Assembly (NCBI GenBank): GCA_965178125.1
Contig: OZ237746.1
Coordinates: 372,001 to 436,000 of the forward strand
Origin: Bilabrum cf. latius
Taxonomy: Eukaryota > Bigyra: Bicosoecida > Bigyra > Bicosoecida
Direction of reading: 5' to 3'
Length of the DNA: 64,000 nt
Part shown: piece by piece, positions 33,901 to 45,200 of the stretch
Position numbering within the stretch: the stretch's first letter is position 1
Layout of the letters: each line of letters starts with the position of its first letter
Translations under genes and position numbers: made by a program
The notes under the pieces: model-generated
The model's database searches: none
Told to the model about the DNA's origin: nothing
The model's input: only the letters and a program-made list of their open reading frames with translations

Positions 33901-34665
33901 GCGAGTGCGAAACCCGACAGGGACATGGTCGTTGTGGCAGGTGCCGTGTGTATCCTCTTGCGGGTGCCATCGCCATCGTGGCCCATTGCTCGCGAGGTCA
34001 TGCGTTCTCCGCTGTTCGTGTGGCAGGTGGCTCAGGTGCGCCGCTCCCAGCTTAAGGCGCGAGGCATCGTAGTCGCGAAGAAGCTGCTGAGGCAGTGCAG
34101 CTCCGCTGCAGCACCCCTGTACAAGAAAGCAGAGGCAGTCGTCAAGGGACTCGAGGCACTGCCCGACCACATGCTCATCCAGAACAGTAAGGAGGACTAC
34201 GAGAGCCAGGCGGCCGACGTGACTGATGCCGATAGGAAGGGAACCAGCGAGCGCGGCGACAACCTCAAGCTCCGCGAGGTTCTCGTGTACTGGGTGGCCA
34301 AGATGGCTGGTTGGACCCCTTCCGATGCGCGCAACCAGTCAGGAGACGCCAAGGCGGATCGCATCCTCGGTCGGGCGAAGCCCAGCGTGTACATCGAGAA
34401 GAAGAACAGTTTCCTACGGAAGGGCAGCTTCCTCAAGCCTTCGGCATCTGGTTCCACCGCCGCAAGTGGCGGAGCTGCTTCGTCGGATGGCACTGTGTCT
34501 CGCACGAGCGAGACGCGCGTGAAGTATCGGACTGCGGTGGCAGCAGGGGGTGAAGAGCCTGGAGGTCCTGGACTTGATAGTATTGGTGCCAGGAAGGGCA
34601 GTGGGATTGCCCTGGAAGATGTTAAGGCGGTGCATGAGGTAACCGATGCCGCCCTGGGGATATGA
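24973..34665 (+). CDS. Giant repeat protein with 'DGV..GPDG' repeats
   Basis: About 3,230 residues from ATG 24973, which follows an in-frame TGA (ATG 25027 is an alternative), to TGA 34663-34665, in a single frame with no TAA or TGA. TAGs near 25876, 26332, 26521, 29983, 31165, 31516, 31522, 31741, 33343 and 33853 are read through, plus two before 25027. Order of regions: basic/His-rich N-terminus; Gly-His-Ala repeats (25911-25972); a long array (27850-30950) of ~20-residue units such as GVARGPDGAALAVGGVYVGS, grouped in a 255-residue superunit present nearly three times; a Lys/Arg-rich part (RRRARRRIERRKRRHS); a Thr run; and a helical C-terminus (LREVLVYWVAKMAGWTP). The repeats suggest an extracellular or structural beta-rich fibre, but I see no signal peptide. 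Function unknown. Confidence 0.65.
25911..25972 (+). repeat. GGGCAT/GGGGCTGG-type repeat encoding Gly-His-Gly-Ala
   Basis: Short G-rich units (GGGCAT, GGGGCT, GGACAC) repeat and encode alternating Gly with His or Ala in the N-terminal part of the giant protein. Confidence 0.8.
27850..29960 (+). repeat. 765-bp tandem repeat, about 2.8 copies
   Basis: The same sequence starts at 27856, 28621 and 29386 (CGTGTGGGTGACGATGG), exactly 765 bases apart. Copies are nearly identical, with scattered substitutions such as GTGACGTTCGG/GTGGCGTTTGG. Each copy encodes 255 residues made of about a dozen shorter DG-containing units, so repetition is nested at two scales. The high identity implies recent duplication or gene conversion. 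Long open frames on the other strand come from the skewed codon use. Confidence 0.95.
33607..33642 (+). repeat. ACN codon run encoding poly-threonine
   Basis: Twelve consecutive Thr codons (ACA, ACG, ACC mixed) inside the giant protein gene. Confidence 0.85.
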
Positions 34666-35052
34666 TGAATCAGTCTGGCCGATCCGAGCTGAAAAGTTTT
34701 GCTAGGCCTTTCAAACCGATCGTGGATTCTCGGATGCTTGGCAGACCGTCGCAAACTTGAAGTTTAACTTTCAGGTTTGTATATAGATGATCCGGATTTT
34801 GTCGTTTACAGTCTCAAATCGCCGTTTGGACAACACGGAATTGAATCCGCGAAAGAAGTAGACTAGATCTATACCCGTATGCTCGTATCCCCGTATCCAG
34901 GATCCAGCTTTCAGAGTCGCGGATCCGTACGATAGATCCAGCATCCCTAGTATAGGATTCCCTATCCCAAGATCAGAGGCACTACGCTACACTATAGATC
35001 AGGACCCTTCGACACTTGCATCTCCATTTAAAACACAGACAATTGTCCGTGA
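34666..35052. other. Convergent intergenic region
   Basis: The 3' ends of the giant protein gene (plus) and the peroxiredoxin gene (minus) face each other across 387 bases. It is AT-richer, with several short GATC/TATAC-type repeats (34860-35000), and no coding frame. Both 3' UTRs should lie here. Confidence 0.45.
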
Positions 35053-36449
35053 TTAATCCTCGTCCTTACCACTGTCAGCCGCGAATCGCACCACTGAACC
35101 AGCCCCCACACCTCTCGGGCCTGGCGCACCACCGCCAGCAGACGTGTCCTCGACCTCTGCTTCAGCCTCAGCTTCGTGCCCAGGGTCTGGTGCAAGGCGA
35201 AGGTAGGGCGCAACAGCATCGAATGTGCCCCCAACCAGCCTACCCCTTGCCTCTTCGTCTGAGATCTCGGGCAAGATCACCACGTCCTGGCCTGGCGACC
35301 ACCCCGCGGGAGTCCCCACGAAGTCATGGAGTGTGGTGGTCGTCAGCGACTCCAAGGATCGGAGCAGTTCCTCGGGAGATCGCCCCATGGTAGGCGGATA
35401 CATCATCGAGACGCAGAGGGCCGTAGGACCAAACACCTCTAAGGCTTTCGCCACCACCCCGGGATCACCGGCCGGGAAAGCCGATTTCACCGGACAAGTC
35501 TGCTGCCTGATCACCCGTGCTGCCTATCTGTAGGCCTCTGATCCCTGAGGTTCCCCAGGAACCACTCGCAGCCTTCCCTCGGCGTCTGCCTCGATGCCCA
35601 AGGCCTTCGCCTCCGCATCGGATGGAAGAAGGCTAGCGTTGCCGCTGCTGCCGCCTGCACACTGGGCACTGGAGATTGCCCCGCCATCCGAACTAATCGC
35701 AGCAGCCGCACCCGCTCTGCTTGAATCAGCTGTAGCGCTTCTGGCGGAACCTCCAGGCGCCGCGACGACGGCCGGGGTGACAGGCGAGGAGCTGCCGAGC
35801 CCCGCAGCTGGTGGCTGTACCGCGCTGCTGCCAATACCTCGTTCTACAGGCAGCGACGGCGAGAAAATCTACAGACCCCTGACGCTCTGCCGCCCACCGT
35901 TCGTGCCTGGCAGCTTCGGACAGAGCAGACCTAGCTCTCTGCACAGGCTGGCGTCTTCGTCGGCGATGATGGGAAACTTGATTGTCACGCCTTGGGTGCG
36001 TTCAATATCGCTTGTAAAGTACAAGTGGTCTTCCACTGCGCCAGGCAAATTGAACAAAGCACCGGAACGATAGGCGCAACTGGCCAGACTAGGTACGTAA
36101 CAGGCTGAACGACTCATACGACTCTTTCTCTCACACGAACCGACGCACAGACCTACAACTGCAGCCCCTAGGGCAGTAATGTCGTCAAATTTCTGCGCAA
36201 TAGCCGCGATCTCGGTTGCGCACACTGGCGTTGCATCTTTAGGATACGAGAGCAGGACCAACCTGCAAAGTGGCATCAAGCACCAAAAAATATACTGGAT
36301 GTAGACGGATGCATGCTTATTCTTTTCCGGTTTGACGGACAAGAAGCTTACCACCTCCCTCTGCACAAGTCATGTAGCCGCGTGGTACCCATGGTTGTCA
36401 CCAACGGCCTGTCTCCTATGCTCTCGCCGAGCGAGAGAGAGCGTGACAT
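35053..36449 (-). CDS. 1-Cys peroxiredoxin (PRDX6-like) with ~100-residue insertion
   Basis: Three exons: 36449-36352, 36262-36135 and 36035-35053. Introns 36351-36263 (GTAAGC...TTTGCAG) and 36134-36036 (GTGAGA...GGCGCAG). TAA stop, 402 residues. The splices reconstruct the family core: LHDLCRGRWLVLLSYPKDAT, then PVC with the peroxidatic Cys at residue 47 in the PxxxTxxC context, then SLEDHLYFTSDIE and IKFPIIADEDASLCRELGL. The C-terminal domain (MMYPPTMGRSPEELLRSLES, GQDVVILPEISDEEA) matches PRDX6-type enzymes, which reduce peroxides. Between the domains is a Ser/Ala/Gly-rich insertion (~residues 200-305), flanked by the gene's two TAG codons (35869 and 35530); the family lacks this insertion. 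Cytosolic or organellar location cannot be told. Confidence 0.9.
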
Positions 36450-36629
36450 ACTGTGTCCAGACCTAAATTAGTATACTGTACTTGATAAAATTCTCAATTG
36501 TTGACCAGGCGTGCTGCGTTGTGCACCAACCGAGGTTCTTTTCGACATCACGTTTTCGAGTCCGAATCCGCGGTTGAGGAATTCCACTTCAGGTCATTCT
36601 TGCACAGATCTAGAGGCAACACGCACGGT
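36450..36629. promoter_or_regulatory. Divergent promoter region, peroxiredoxin / TTC4
   Basis: 180 bases between two divergent start codons. The part near the peroxiredoxin start is AT-rich (ACCTAAATTAGTATACTGTA). It must carry both promoters, possibly coupling two stress-related genes; co-regulation is inference only. Confidence 0.4.
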
Positions 36630-38081
36630 ATGGCAGGTGCAGCGGATACAACAGGCTCCGATACATCAATGGGTCCAGCATCCGGCGCAGGAGGAACAAT
36701 TGAAGTCCCTGTACCGTCCGACAACCCGATGCAACGAGCACTTGAAGAAGGCTTAGCGAATATTAAGGAGTGGAGCGACGATGAAAAGGCATCATATATC
36801 AAAGAAATGGGAAATGCACCCTTGTGGGCAGAAGGCGATGAAGCTGATTACGTCCGCGATGCCTTGGAAACTGAGGTGTACGATGATTCCGAAGAACCGA
36901 TCGTAAAAATGAATGAAGCCAAGGCCCGTGGAAACAGAGCGTATCAAAAGGGCGAATAGTATCACGGAACAGCGTTAAAGCACTGGAAGCAAGCAATCAA
37001 GCACTTTAGAGATATAAGAAGAAGGCTTCGCTCCAAGGTCGTGCTCGAGACGGCCTCAAAGGTGTACAGCAACCTGGCTGCGATCTACTTGTCAAGGGAG
37101 CAGTGGGGCACCACGATCGGGTACTGCACGGAATCGATAACGGCTTGGTCGGGCAACGCTCGCGCTTACTACCGGCTTGCGGAAGCGAACTTGCTCAAGG
37201 GCAACTGCAAGCGCGCACTGGGAGCGATCGACACCGGCCTGGCCCATCCCACCGCCGGGCCGCAGCTGAAAAAAGACCCAAGGGTGACGGATGCTCGGGA
37301 GAGAGCAATGGCGGGACTCGCAAAGCAGGAGGCAAGGGAGGCAGCGATCAAGAAAGCGGAGGAGGACGAGGAGGCCGCCGTGGAGGCAGCGCGCGGCGCC
37401 GCCAAGGAGCGAAACCTCCGCGTGGCGCCGCCCCTGTGGCGTGGCATCGTCCGGACAGGTGCTCGTCCCAGGGTCGAATCCCAGAGGGGCCTGAAAGTAC
37501 TCGTCACACCTGTTGTCCTGCTGTACCCCGTCTCCGGCCAGAGCGACCTCATCGAGGCCATGGCGGAGATGGACACGTTGGGGGCGCACTTGGCCCAGTG
37601 CCTGCCCGCCTCTTAGGCAGCTGCCCAGGCGGCTGCAGAGGGCGCCTCCTCCGCTGATGCTGCCACCGCTGCTGCTGGTTCCTCCTCCTCCTCTTCGCCT
37701 GATGCTCAGGCAGCCCAGGAGGGCTTCCTCCCCTGGGACACGGAACGGAAGTACACCCTTGACAACGTGGACGTGTACTACCAGGCCAACTCGGCCAAGC
37801 CTATGCCGCTTGCCCTAGCATGGAGGAAAGAGTCGGACCCGTTGCACAACGACGCCATGCCGGAGCCGATCTGGGCCGGGCAGAGCTGGGTGAAGGTTCC
37901 CTTGGAGGTTCCCTTGCTACTGGCCCTCGTGCAGCCGGACTGCGTGCTGACAGATGTGCCCGTGTTTTACGTGGTGGCCAGGGGAACAGCGATGCACGCC
38001 AAGGTGCAGGCGGAGGCGGGGGGCAAGATTAGGACACTGAGCATGCCGCGGCGAGGGGGGGCAGGAGGGGCTGGGACGTGA
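36630..38081 (+). CDS. TTC4: TTC4/Cns1-type Hsp90 co-chaperone (TPR protein)
   Basis: 483 residues, ATG 36630 to TGA, with in-frame TAGs at 36957-36959 and 37614-37616. An acidic N-terminus is followed by three TPR-like helix pairs (~residues 98-210: KARGNRAYQKGE then YSNLAAIYLSREQWGTTIGY and ARAYYRLAEANLLKG) and a charged linker helix. The C-terminal 'wheel' domain of TTC4/Cns1 follows: VLLYPVSGQSDLIEAMAEMD, then PWDTERKYTLDNVDVYY and VPVFYVVARGT. The family links Hsp90/Hsp70 to translation and is essential in yeast. The first TAG lies inside TPR1 just before the conserved Tyr, and the second in a low-complexity insertion within the wheel domain. No intron. Confidence 0.85.
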
Positions 38082-38445
38082 CATTCGTTGTGAGTGGGTG
38101 GGTGTGTGTGTTTGTGAACAGATTGGGATAGAGTCTTGCGTCTCGGCAGAGAGCGTGCGGCCGGGTTCGGTGCACCTCGCTTCTGGCACCGCCCTTCTAA
38201 TGAGATTTCTGAGAAACTGATTTCATTTCAATTTCGTACACCGGCAAGTCCAGTGGGGATTCACATCAGAGTGCACTGACACACGGCACGCCGTCTCCTC
38301 CATCCCGCACGGTCCACCACGCAAGCGAGCGATACCCGCAGCATATAAGGCATCGTACTTGCACAAGGGATGCGCACCAACCATTGAATTTAGCATTCCA
38401 TGCTCATCCGATGGCTCCAGTTCAACTGCCCTACCAGTCGCTCAC
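38082..38445. other. Convergent intergenic region
   Basis: 364 bases between the 3' ends of TTC4 (plus) and cytochrome b5 (minus). It contains a GT-rich run (GTGGGTGGGTGTGTGTGTTTG, from about 38092) and AT-rich sequence. No gene seen. Confidence 0.45.
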
Positions 38446-39028
38446 TCAAAGGTCCTGAGACTCCTGCTGTGGCAGATACACGAACTTGTAGAGCATCGCC
38501 AGGATGACGATGAGCAGCGGAACAATGTACACCGGATCAGTGAGGATGGAACCACCAGATGACTCCTCCACATCGTCCTCGTCGTCCTCCTCCAACCGCA
38601 CCACGTCCTCCTCAGCAACCACACCGATGGCGTGCTTCATTACCACCCGGTACGCAGCATCCCGGTGTCCGAATTCCGCGAACCTGAGAGATTCGGATGC
38701 ATTGGATACTATCAAATAGTAATTTTGGGAAATGTGATCAATGTGCGAGGAGTTGCACGTTCACGCGCGGCCATCCACAATCTTACTTCTCCGTCGCATC
38801 AGTACCAGCGTTCTCAGCTAGATAATGGAAACCACCTGGGTGCGCCTCATAGTCAGAGACATCACACACTAGCCCATCTATTACCAGCCACACATCGGAC
38901 TCCACGTTGGGATCACTCTCTCCGTCGGTCGTGTGCTTTGCTACCTCGTCAAGCGAAATCACATTCTTACGAACCTTGTCAGGGAGCGTAGCATGCAATT
39001 CTTCTCTAGACTTGCCTGCGTATGCCAT
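38446..39028 (-). CDS. Cytochrome b5, tail-anchored
   Basis: Exon 1 39028-38787 ends at GTAAGA; intron 38786-38684 ends in TCTCAG; exon 2 38683-38446 ends in TGA. 159 residues, no TAG. The heme-binding domain shows DVWLVIDGLVCDVSDYEAHP with axial His63 in HPGG, GTDATEKF across the splice junction, and the second axial His87 in GHRDA. A C-terminal hydrophobic segment (YIVPLLIVILAMLYKFVYL) anchors it in a membrane, as in ER or outer mitochondrial cytochrome b5, which passes electrons to desaturases and other oxidases. A small insertion (~residues 35-44, DGESDPNVES) sits before the usual core. An acidic linker (DDEDDVEESS) precedes the anchor. Confidence 0.93.
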
Positions 39029-39234
39029 GACTATCCCTTGCTGAAACTTTGGGTAAATATGTTAACCTGAAGTGGACTTAAACCATCGAGACATGGTTTT
39101 GCCGTTCCTTTCGCCGAGTGCAGTGCACGATGGCTCGTGCCAGTGGACTTCGTGGGCCTGGGATTATTGGACAGAATTCAAATCAAGATTCAACACGCAT
39201 GCTAAAATCAGCACTCCATTGCGTCGTAGTGTTA

Positions 39235-42200
39235 TCAAAATTCCTGCTGACCATCCCCTCTCACGATTATGTCCGCCACCAGCACACCACCGTGCCCGCC
39301 CCTCCGCCTAGCACCACTGGCAGCAGACGAATTCGTGGCCAACCTGCCGCCGCTGGACGACACCGAAGATGCACCCGACGCGGTGCCAGAAGAGCCGCCA
39401 TGCATAGCCCTACTAGCCCCGGTGGGAGAAACCTTCCCAGACCCAACCGCCTCGTGACCCGGCCGCACCGTGCTCACCCCGGCCCGCGCCGCCACCGACG
39501 CCACAACGATGGACCGAGCAGAGCTGTCTCCGAGCCTCCAGAAAAACAAAATTAGCACCTTACCCAGCTGGATCAGCGGCTCGCTGATCAGCGCGTCAAG
39601 TGCAAACGATATGAAACTCGCGATCAGCCAGGCCCTCGTCTGCTGCGGAGTGAACAGCACGCCCCACAGCATGCACAGGTAGAAGCAGAACGCCACGATC
39701 ACAAGCAGCACGCCGTACACCACCAGCACTAGCACAGTCCTCTCGAGCGCCAGCTGCGCCCAGGCGTCCACCTCTTGCTCCCGCTGGACCCGCAGCTGCT
39801 TTTGATGCTTCTTCAGAGCGCGCTGCAGGAGCTTCGCGGACCGCTGCTAGCGGAACTTGATGAGCGCGGCGCCGTCCCCGTCCTCCATCTGTCTCCTCTG
39901 CTGCTCCTCCGCCTGCAGCCTCAACGTTTCGTCCATTCTGTACTAGTAGCATCGCAGAAGGCCATACCCGATCAGCACCATCAGGGCGGGCAGAACCTGC
40001 AGACCGAGCACACCCACGGCGGCCTCATACCCGAACGGGAGATCCAGGACACCGATAGCCAATCCACCCGCCATTTGCACGGCAATGGAACAGGCCACCA
40101 GCGAAGCACCAACGCACGCGTCGCCGCGCCTCGACTCGTAGAACCCGCCCGCCGCCAGCAGGATCATGAGAGCGCCGGACACGGCCAGGATCACCATGGA
40201 CCAGATCGCATCAGGCTCCTCTTCCCAGACCTCCGCACTGAGCAGGTACAGGGCCAGCACACCACCCAGGAAACCCGCCCACAGCTGAACGAGCGCCAAG
40301 ATCGTGGCCGCGGTGAGCACCGGCCTGGCCTTGTTGAAGGCGGCCATGTCTGCGCTGGGCATTGGCGCCTTCAAAGACCCGTCCCTGGAGAAGCCCTCCT
40401 GCCCGCTTCCGTCGCTGCCCGCGCACAAAGCCGCATGGCTGCGGATGTACTGGTCGAACACCAGCCGAAGGGCGGCGATGGCGGCGTCCTCTAGGCGCTA
40501 CTTCTCGCCGTCCGTGAGACTGCCTGCCTCCACACCGGCGGCCTGCACTTTTCCTGTAGAGCTTCGGCCACCGCCGGTGCCTGCAGCTGCGGGGTCATGA
40601 CCGGGCCTGTGCTGGGCTGGGGTGAGCCAGGCCCCCAGGGAATCGCCCTGTCCCTTTGGTGCTGCATCCGGGGTGCTGGAGCTGTTGTCGGCACCCGCAA
40701 GCAGTCGAGGGGATGATACCGGCTGTGCTGCAGGGTCGATCTGAAGCTTCCTTTGGGAGTGCCTCGCAGTGGTACCCGCGGCGGCAGACTTGCGAGAGGC
40801 TGCGCCAGATGCATCACCCACCGAACACTTGCTGTCGGCCCCGGCTACCGTGCGCGAGACCGCCACGGTGTCGCCTTGGTCCACGATCTTGCGTGCCCGG
40901 GCAGCGAGCGCGCACGCGATTGTGATCCCCAACTCGTCCGGATTGTCGGCGTTCTGCGCAATCGCCTCGATTGCGGCCGCATCGTCGTCAAGCTCACGCA
41001 TCTAGGCGACGAACGCGTCCACCGAACTCTTCGAAAGTCCGTGACTCACAGCTTTGACGATCATGTCATGCAGCTCGGACTGGGTGGGTTCAAGCGCCCC
41101 TTGCGAAGGTATGCCGCGCATGGCACGGCAGGCCTCGTGCGCTGCCTGCCGCAGGTGCACAGCCCGCACTCTTGGTCGAGTGGATTTCCCGCCACCGAAG
41201 GGCCGCCATGGTGACTTGCTGGCATTTCCGCCCGCACCATCGCCGCTTTGCTTACCCTCTGGACTGCCCGCCACTGCCACGGTGCCACTTACTTCGTCGT
41301 GGACGCCATCGCCCCGACCATCCTCCATCGATGATGCAGTGGGCAGCTCAGCTGGGACGAGCCTGCCCTCATTGGTCTCTCCTCCTGCCTGGATCTCCAT
41401 GGAGGCAAGTATCTCGAGGAAACCGCTACCGCTCACGTCGTCTGCGGCCTCTGCAGCTGCTGCAGTCACGTGGTCGCTCTACATCTGCCTCGCGTACTAG
41501 CCGCCCCCTTCCTAGGCCTCTTCCCGCTGGAGGGCCACATAGAGCATCGAAGCTCTGCGGCGCTTCTTCTTCCCTCCCCTGGACTTGCCAGCAGGCTGGG
41601 GAGGTGCTGCGTCAGCTTGTGGGATGCCCGTCGCGGCTGCGGCCGCGCTTGCATTATTCGACGTAGTTGAGCCTTCGGCCACCTAGCCATCAGATTTTCC
41701 CGCGCTGCCTGCATGGCCGCCAGAAACAGTATTGGACTGCAGCCAGCCGCTCCATACTCCATTATCGTCGACTTTGTGATTCTAGGCACCAGTGGAGGAG
41801 GTGGGACCCGCGCCGATCGTCTCCACCACGTCGATTGGATCTACTGATTTGGCCCTGCTGTCTGGCCTCGCAGCAGCTGCACCATAATTCTGAGTGGTGT
41901 TGCCTGCTGCGATCTGCTTCTGCTCAGTTGGCGTTGCCGCTGCGCTCTTCTCCTCATTGCCATCCACCGACACGGGCATGGGAGCAGTGGAGCTTGATCG
42001 TCCCGGCTTGCCCGTGTGTTTGATCCCGTGGTTGGGGCCCAGCAGCTTGGCTCTTCGCTTCTCCAGCTCGTCGCGCCTCTTCTGCCTCACAGCGTACGAA
42101 ATGTCCAGCGTGTCGGACCGGAAGGTGTTCACAAAGGCGAAGAGGTGCGGCGTGAGCCTCTCGATCGGAACCATGCACACCGCAGAAATGAGAGCTCCCA

Positions 42201-45200
42201 GAAACCTCGCTGAGATGCGGTCGGCACTGCTCCCAAAGAACAGGGCGTTCACAGCCATAGAGGCCAGGCAGGACGACGTCAGGATAAGCACGCGCTATGG
42301 GCGGGTCACCACCAACAAATCTTCCCTAGGAGTTGCAAACACGCTGCCCCAGGTGTGGTTCCTCCGCAACGAGTCGAACCACCGATTGGCAAGGTAGGTC
42401 AGCACCAGCCACAGCGTGCCTCTCTGCCGAAGGTCCTGGAGCTCCCTTCTGGCCTCTGCTTTATCCTCCCTGAGCTTCTCCAGCTCCTGCCGAAGGCCCT
42501 CTTCCTCTCCCCTTGCGGCCGCCTCGATCTTCTCGAGGTCGACGTACGGAGGGAAATAATCCGTCGCGCTGACCTCAAGCACGGCAAGCGCGCGAGGGGT
42601 GGAGGGACGCTTGCGGCGGCGCGACCCACCGGAAGTGGAGCCGCCGCTGCCATAGGTACCACCACCTTCCACCATCGGATTCGAACCCGAGAAGTCGTAG
42701 TGCTTGCCGCTGGCCCGCGATCCAGCGATGCTCGGGTTGGATGCTCCACTTGCAGCTGATGCAGTGCTGTCCCGCCGACCTTGACTGGAAACGTCGTCAC
42801 TGCTTCCAGCGCCCACGCTGTACCGTTGCGCCCCTTGCGGCACGACCTTGCTGCCCCCACCGAATCCAGCGGTGCCGCTTCGAGTGCTGAGCGCAGCTGC
42901 AGTGGCCCTCTCCGCCCTCCTCCTCTTCATCTTCCTAAGGTTTCGAGTGTGCGCGGCAAGGACTTTGAGGTACACCTCGAGCTGGTCCTCTAGATGCAGG
43001 TGCTCCATGCCCATCTCCTTGCGGATCCTGCCAAAGTGCAGCATGTGGGCCTGCCTCAGCTTGCGCATCTCCGGGGTGGTGTAGCCTTCCATCACGGCAG
43101 AGGCGATCCACGCCAGTAGGAATGCACCGAGCAGCACGCTAATGATGATGAGGGGGAAGTAGTTCTCCGGCTTCAGGTAATTCCGAAGGATGCCCGAGTC
43201 ATCCACCGGGTTGACGCGATTGATCGTGGGGAGGTCACGCTTCACCACTGACACGAAGTCTGTCAGGTGGGTCGATGCGCAGATAGCCACGATGCCGCCG
43301 CTGCGCTACTCAAAGCGCAACAGCACCATCCCTTCCGTCTGCTCCTGTGAGGGCGAATAGCTGCTCGTGTTTTGATACCTGCATACAAAGTCCTCCAGGC
43401 GGTCCTCAAACTCCTCGGCCACGGGTAGCTCGACCAGGAGCGGGCAATCGTTGGCATCTGCTGAGGCTTCAGCACCAGCCGTCTGGGCCCGCCTCTGTCT
43501 GGCCCGACGGCGGCGCCCAGCACCAGCTGACTCTGCATCTGAGCCACCGCTGGCACGATAACTCTCCACGGCGAACTCATCGGTGGAGCCGGGCACGCCC
43601 AGTGACACGCTGAACATCGATGATGCCCTGCCTTCCTCTAGTGCGGCAGGCTCCAGCAGTTCCGCAGCTGTCTGGGGGCTGGACAACCACTGCACGAACC
43701 GGACGTCGAACTGTGCCTCGTCGTCGCCTTCCAGTCCGCCCGTCTCATTCTAAGACACAAGGCCAAGCGCAACCAGTCGGGGCAGCCCGAAGACCACGCG
43801 CGAACCGCCGTCGCCCTCAACGACGAAACCGCCGAACTCGCCAGTCACGCGGTCAAACCGCCTCACAATGATCCGAGCGAAGCCAGGCCACTCCGCCTCA
43901 GTGGGAGGTGCACCTGCCACAGCACTGGTCGACATGGCGGCAGATAAGCTGCGCATCACCCCGTCTGTGCGATCCCTCTGCGCATCCAGGTCATAGCTGG
44001 CCGGGGAATCCGCACCTGCGTCGTCGTCAGATCCCGCTGCCTGCATGCGTCGATGGGTGCTCTTTCGCAACCTCCTTGCCTCGCTTTCTTCCTCCTCCAG
44101 CTGGTCGGACAGCAGCGTCTAAAAGTCCCTGCCAACCACCCTAACCGCAAGCAAACCTCCTTCCAGGTCCAGCCCAAGCTCTTCGTCCTCCTCAAAGCTG
44201 CCGTCGTCCATCTGCGCTGCCTGCCAGCGAGCCACCAGCTCGTCTGACAGCTGAGAGAATAGCACATGCATCAGCCCGCGCAGAGAATCGGGGATTTCGG
44301 CCGGATCCTAAAAGACCTGTGCAAGGGCAGTCACGGCCGAACGCAGCGTGTCCGTTGGAGCATCGAGGATTTGGGCCACTGTCTGATTCAGCAGCAGCGC
44401 GATGCTGCCTCGAAGCTCCACTGTTTTGGCAAATGTGTCCATGCTTCGCTGGCACCCGGACCCCGCCCAGCCTTCTTCGCAGAGACAAGCCGCCGAGCAG
44501 GACTAGCCTGGGGTTGGCGAGCAGTTGACGGGAGATCGAGCGCAGGCACCGTGTCCGCTGCACTCTACCACCGGTGCCCCGCTTCCATCGTCGCGGAACA
44601 AGCCGCGGGTGGATTCGGGGCACACGCTTAGGGCAGGTACGCCCAGTTGTGTGGAGTTGATGCCCTCGACGCACCGACCGAAAAAGCACCTTTGGTTCAT
44701 GCCACATTCCGGGTCGCAGTATGCATCGCTGCCAGCAGTGGCGGTGAGCAGGTTGGCCACCTCTTGCAACTGTAATACGATCTCTTCAGCAGAGGCGCTG
44801 GCCGCATCGTCCTCTACCGAGCTGATGCTCTGATTCAGCAGCGCCGACGTTTCCTAGTCCAGCCCGTCCACGACGGGCAGCAGCACGTCAATCTCCACCG
44901 GGTTACCTGCCTCATCGTAGATGGACCGTGTGACGCCACCATGCCTATCTGCAACTTGCACCATGATGTAGATCGTACCGTTGATCACCCCTGGCGTGGG
45001 TGATAGCGTTGGAATAGAAACAGTGGGACTGCTAGACTGCGTGCCGATAGGGACAACAGCCGGGAAATCCACTCCGTTCCGACCCACGAACCGGTCCACA
45101 TCACCGGCAGCGTACTGCTCTGCCTCGGACTGGCTACCAACTCTAAGCACAAAGAAATGGTAAGACAGCGGCAGATCTTCAGGCTGATCGCTCCAGCCAA

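Noticed and set aside
37460-37490. GGTCGAATCCC, another tRNA box B-like match
   Set aside because: Inside TTC4 coding sequence (RVESQR) without the other tRNA elements. So no candidate CUA suppressor tRNA was found in this window.
42655-42700. tRNA-like box B (GGTTCGAATCC) on the minus strand
   Set aside because: It lies within the receptor coding frame (GSNPM). No matching box A, anticodon arm or acceptor stem is visible.
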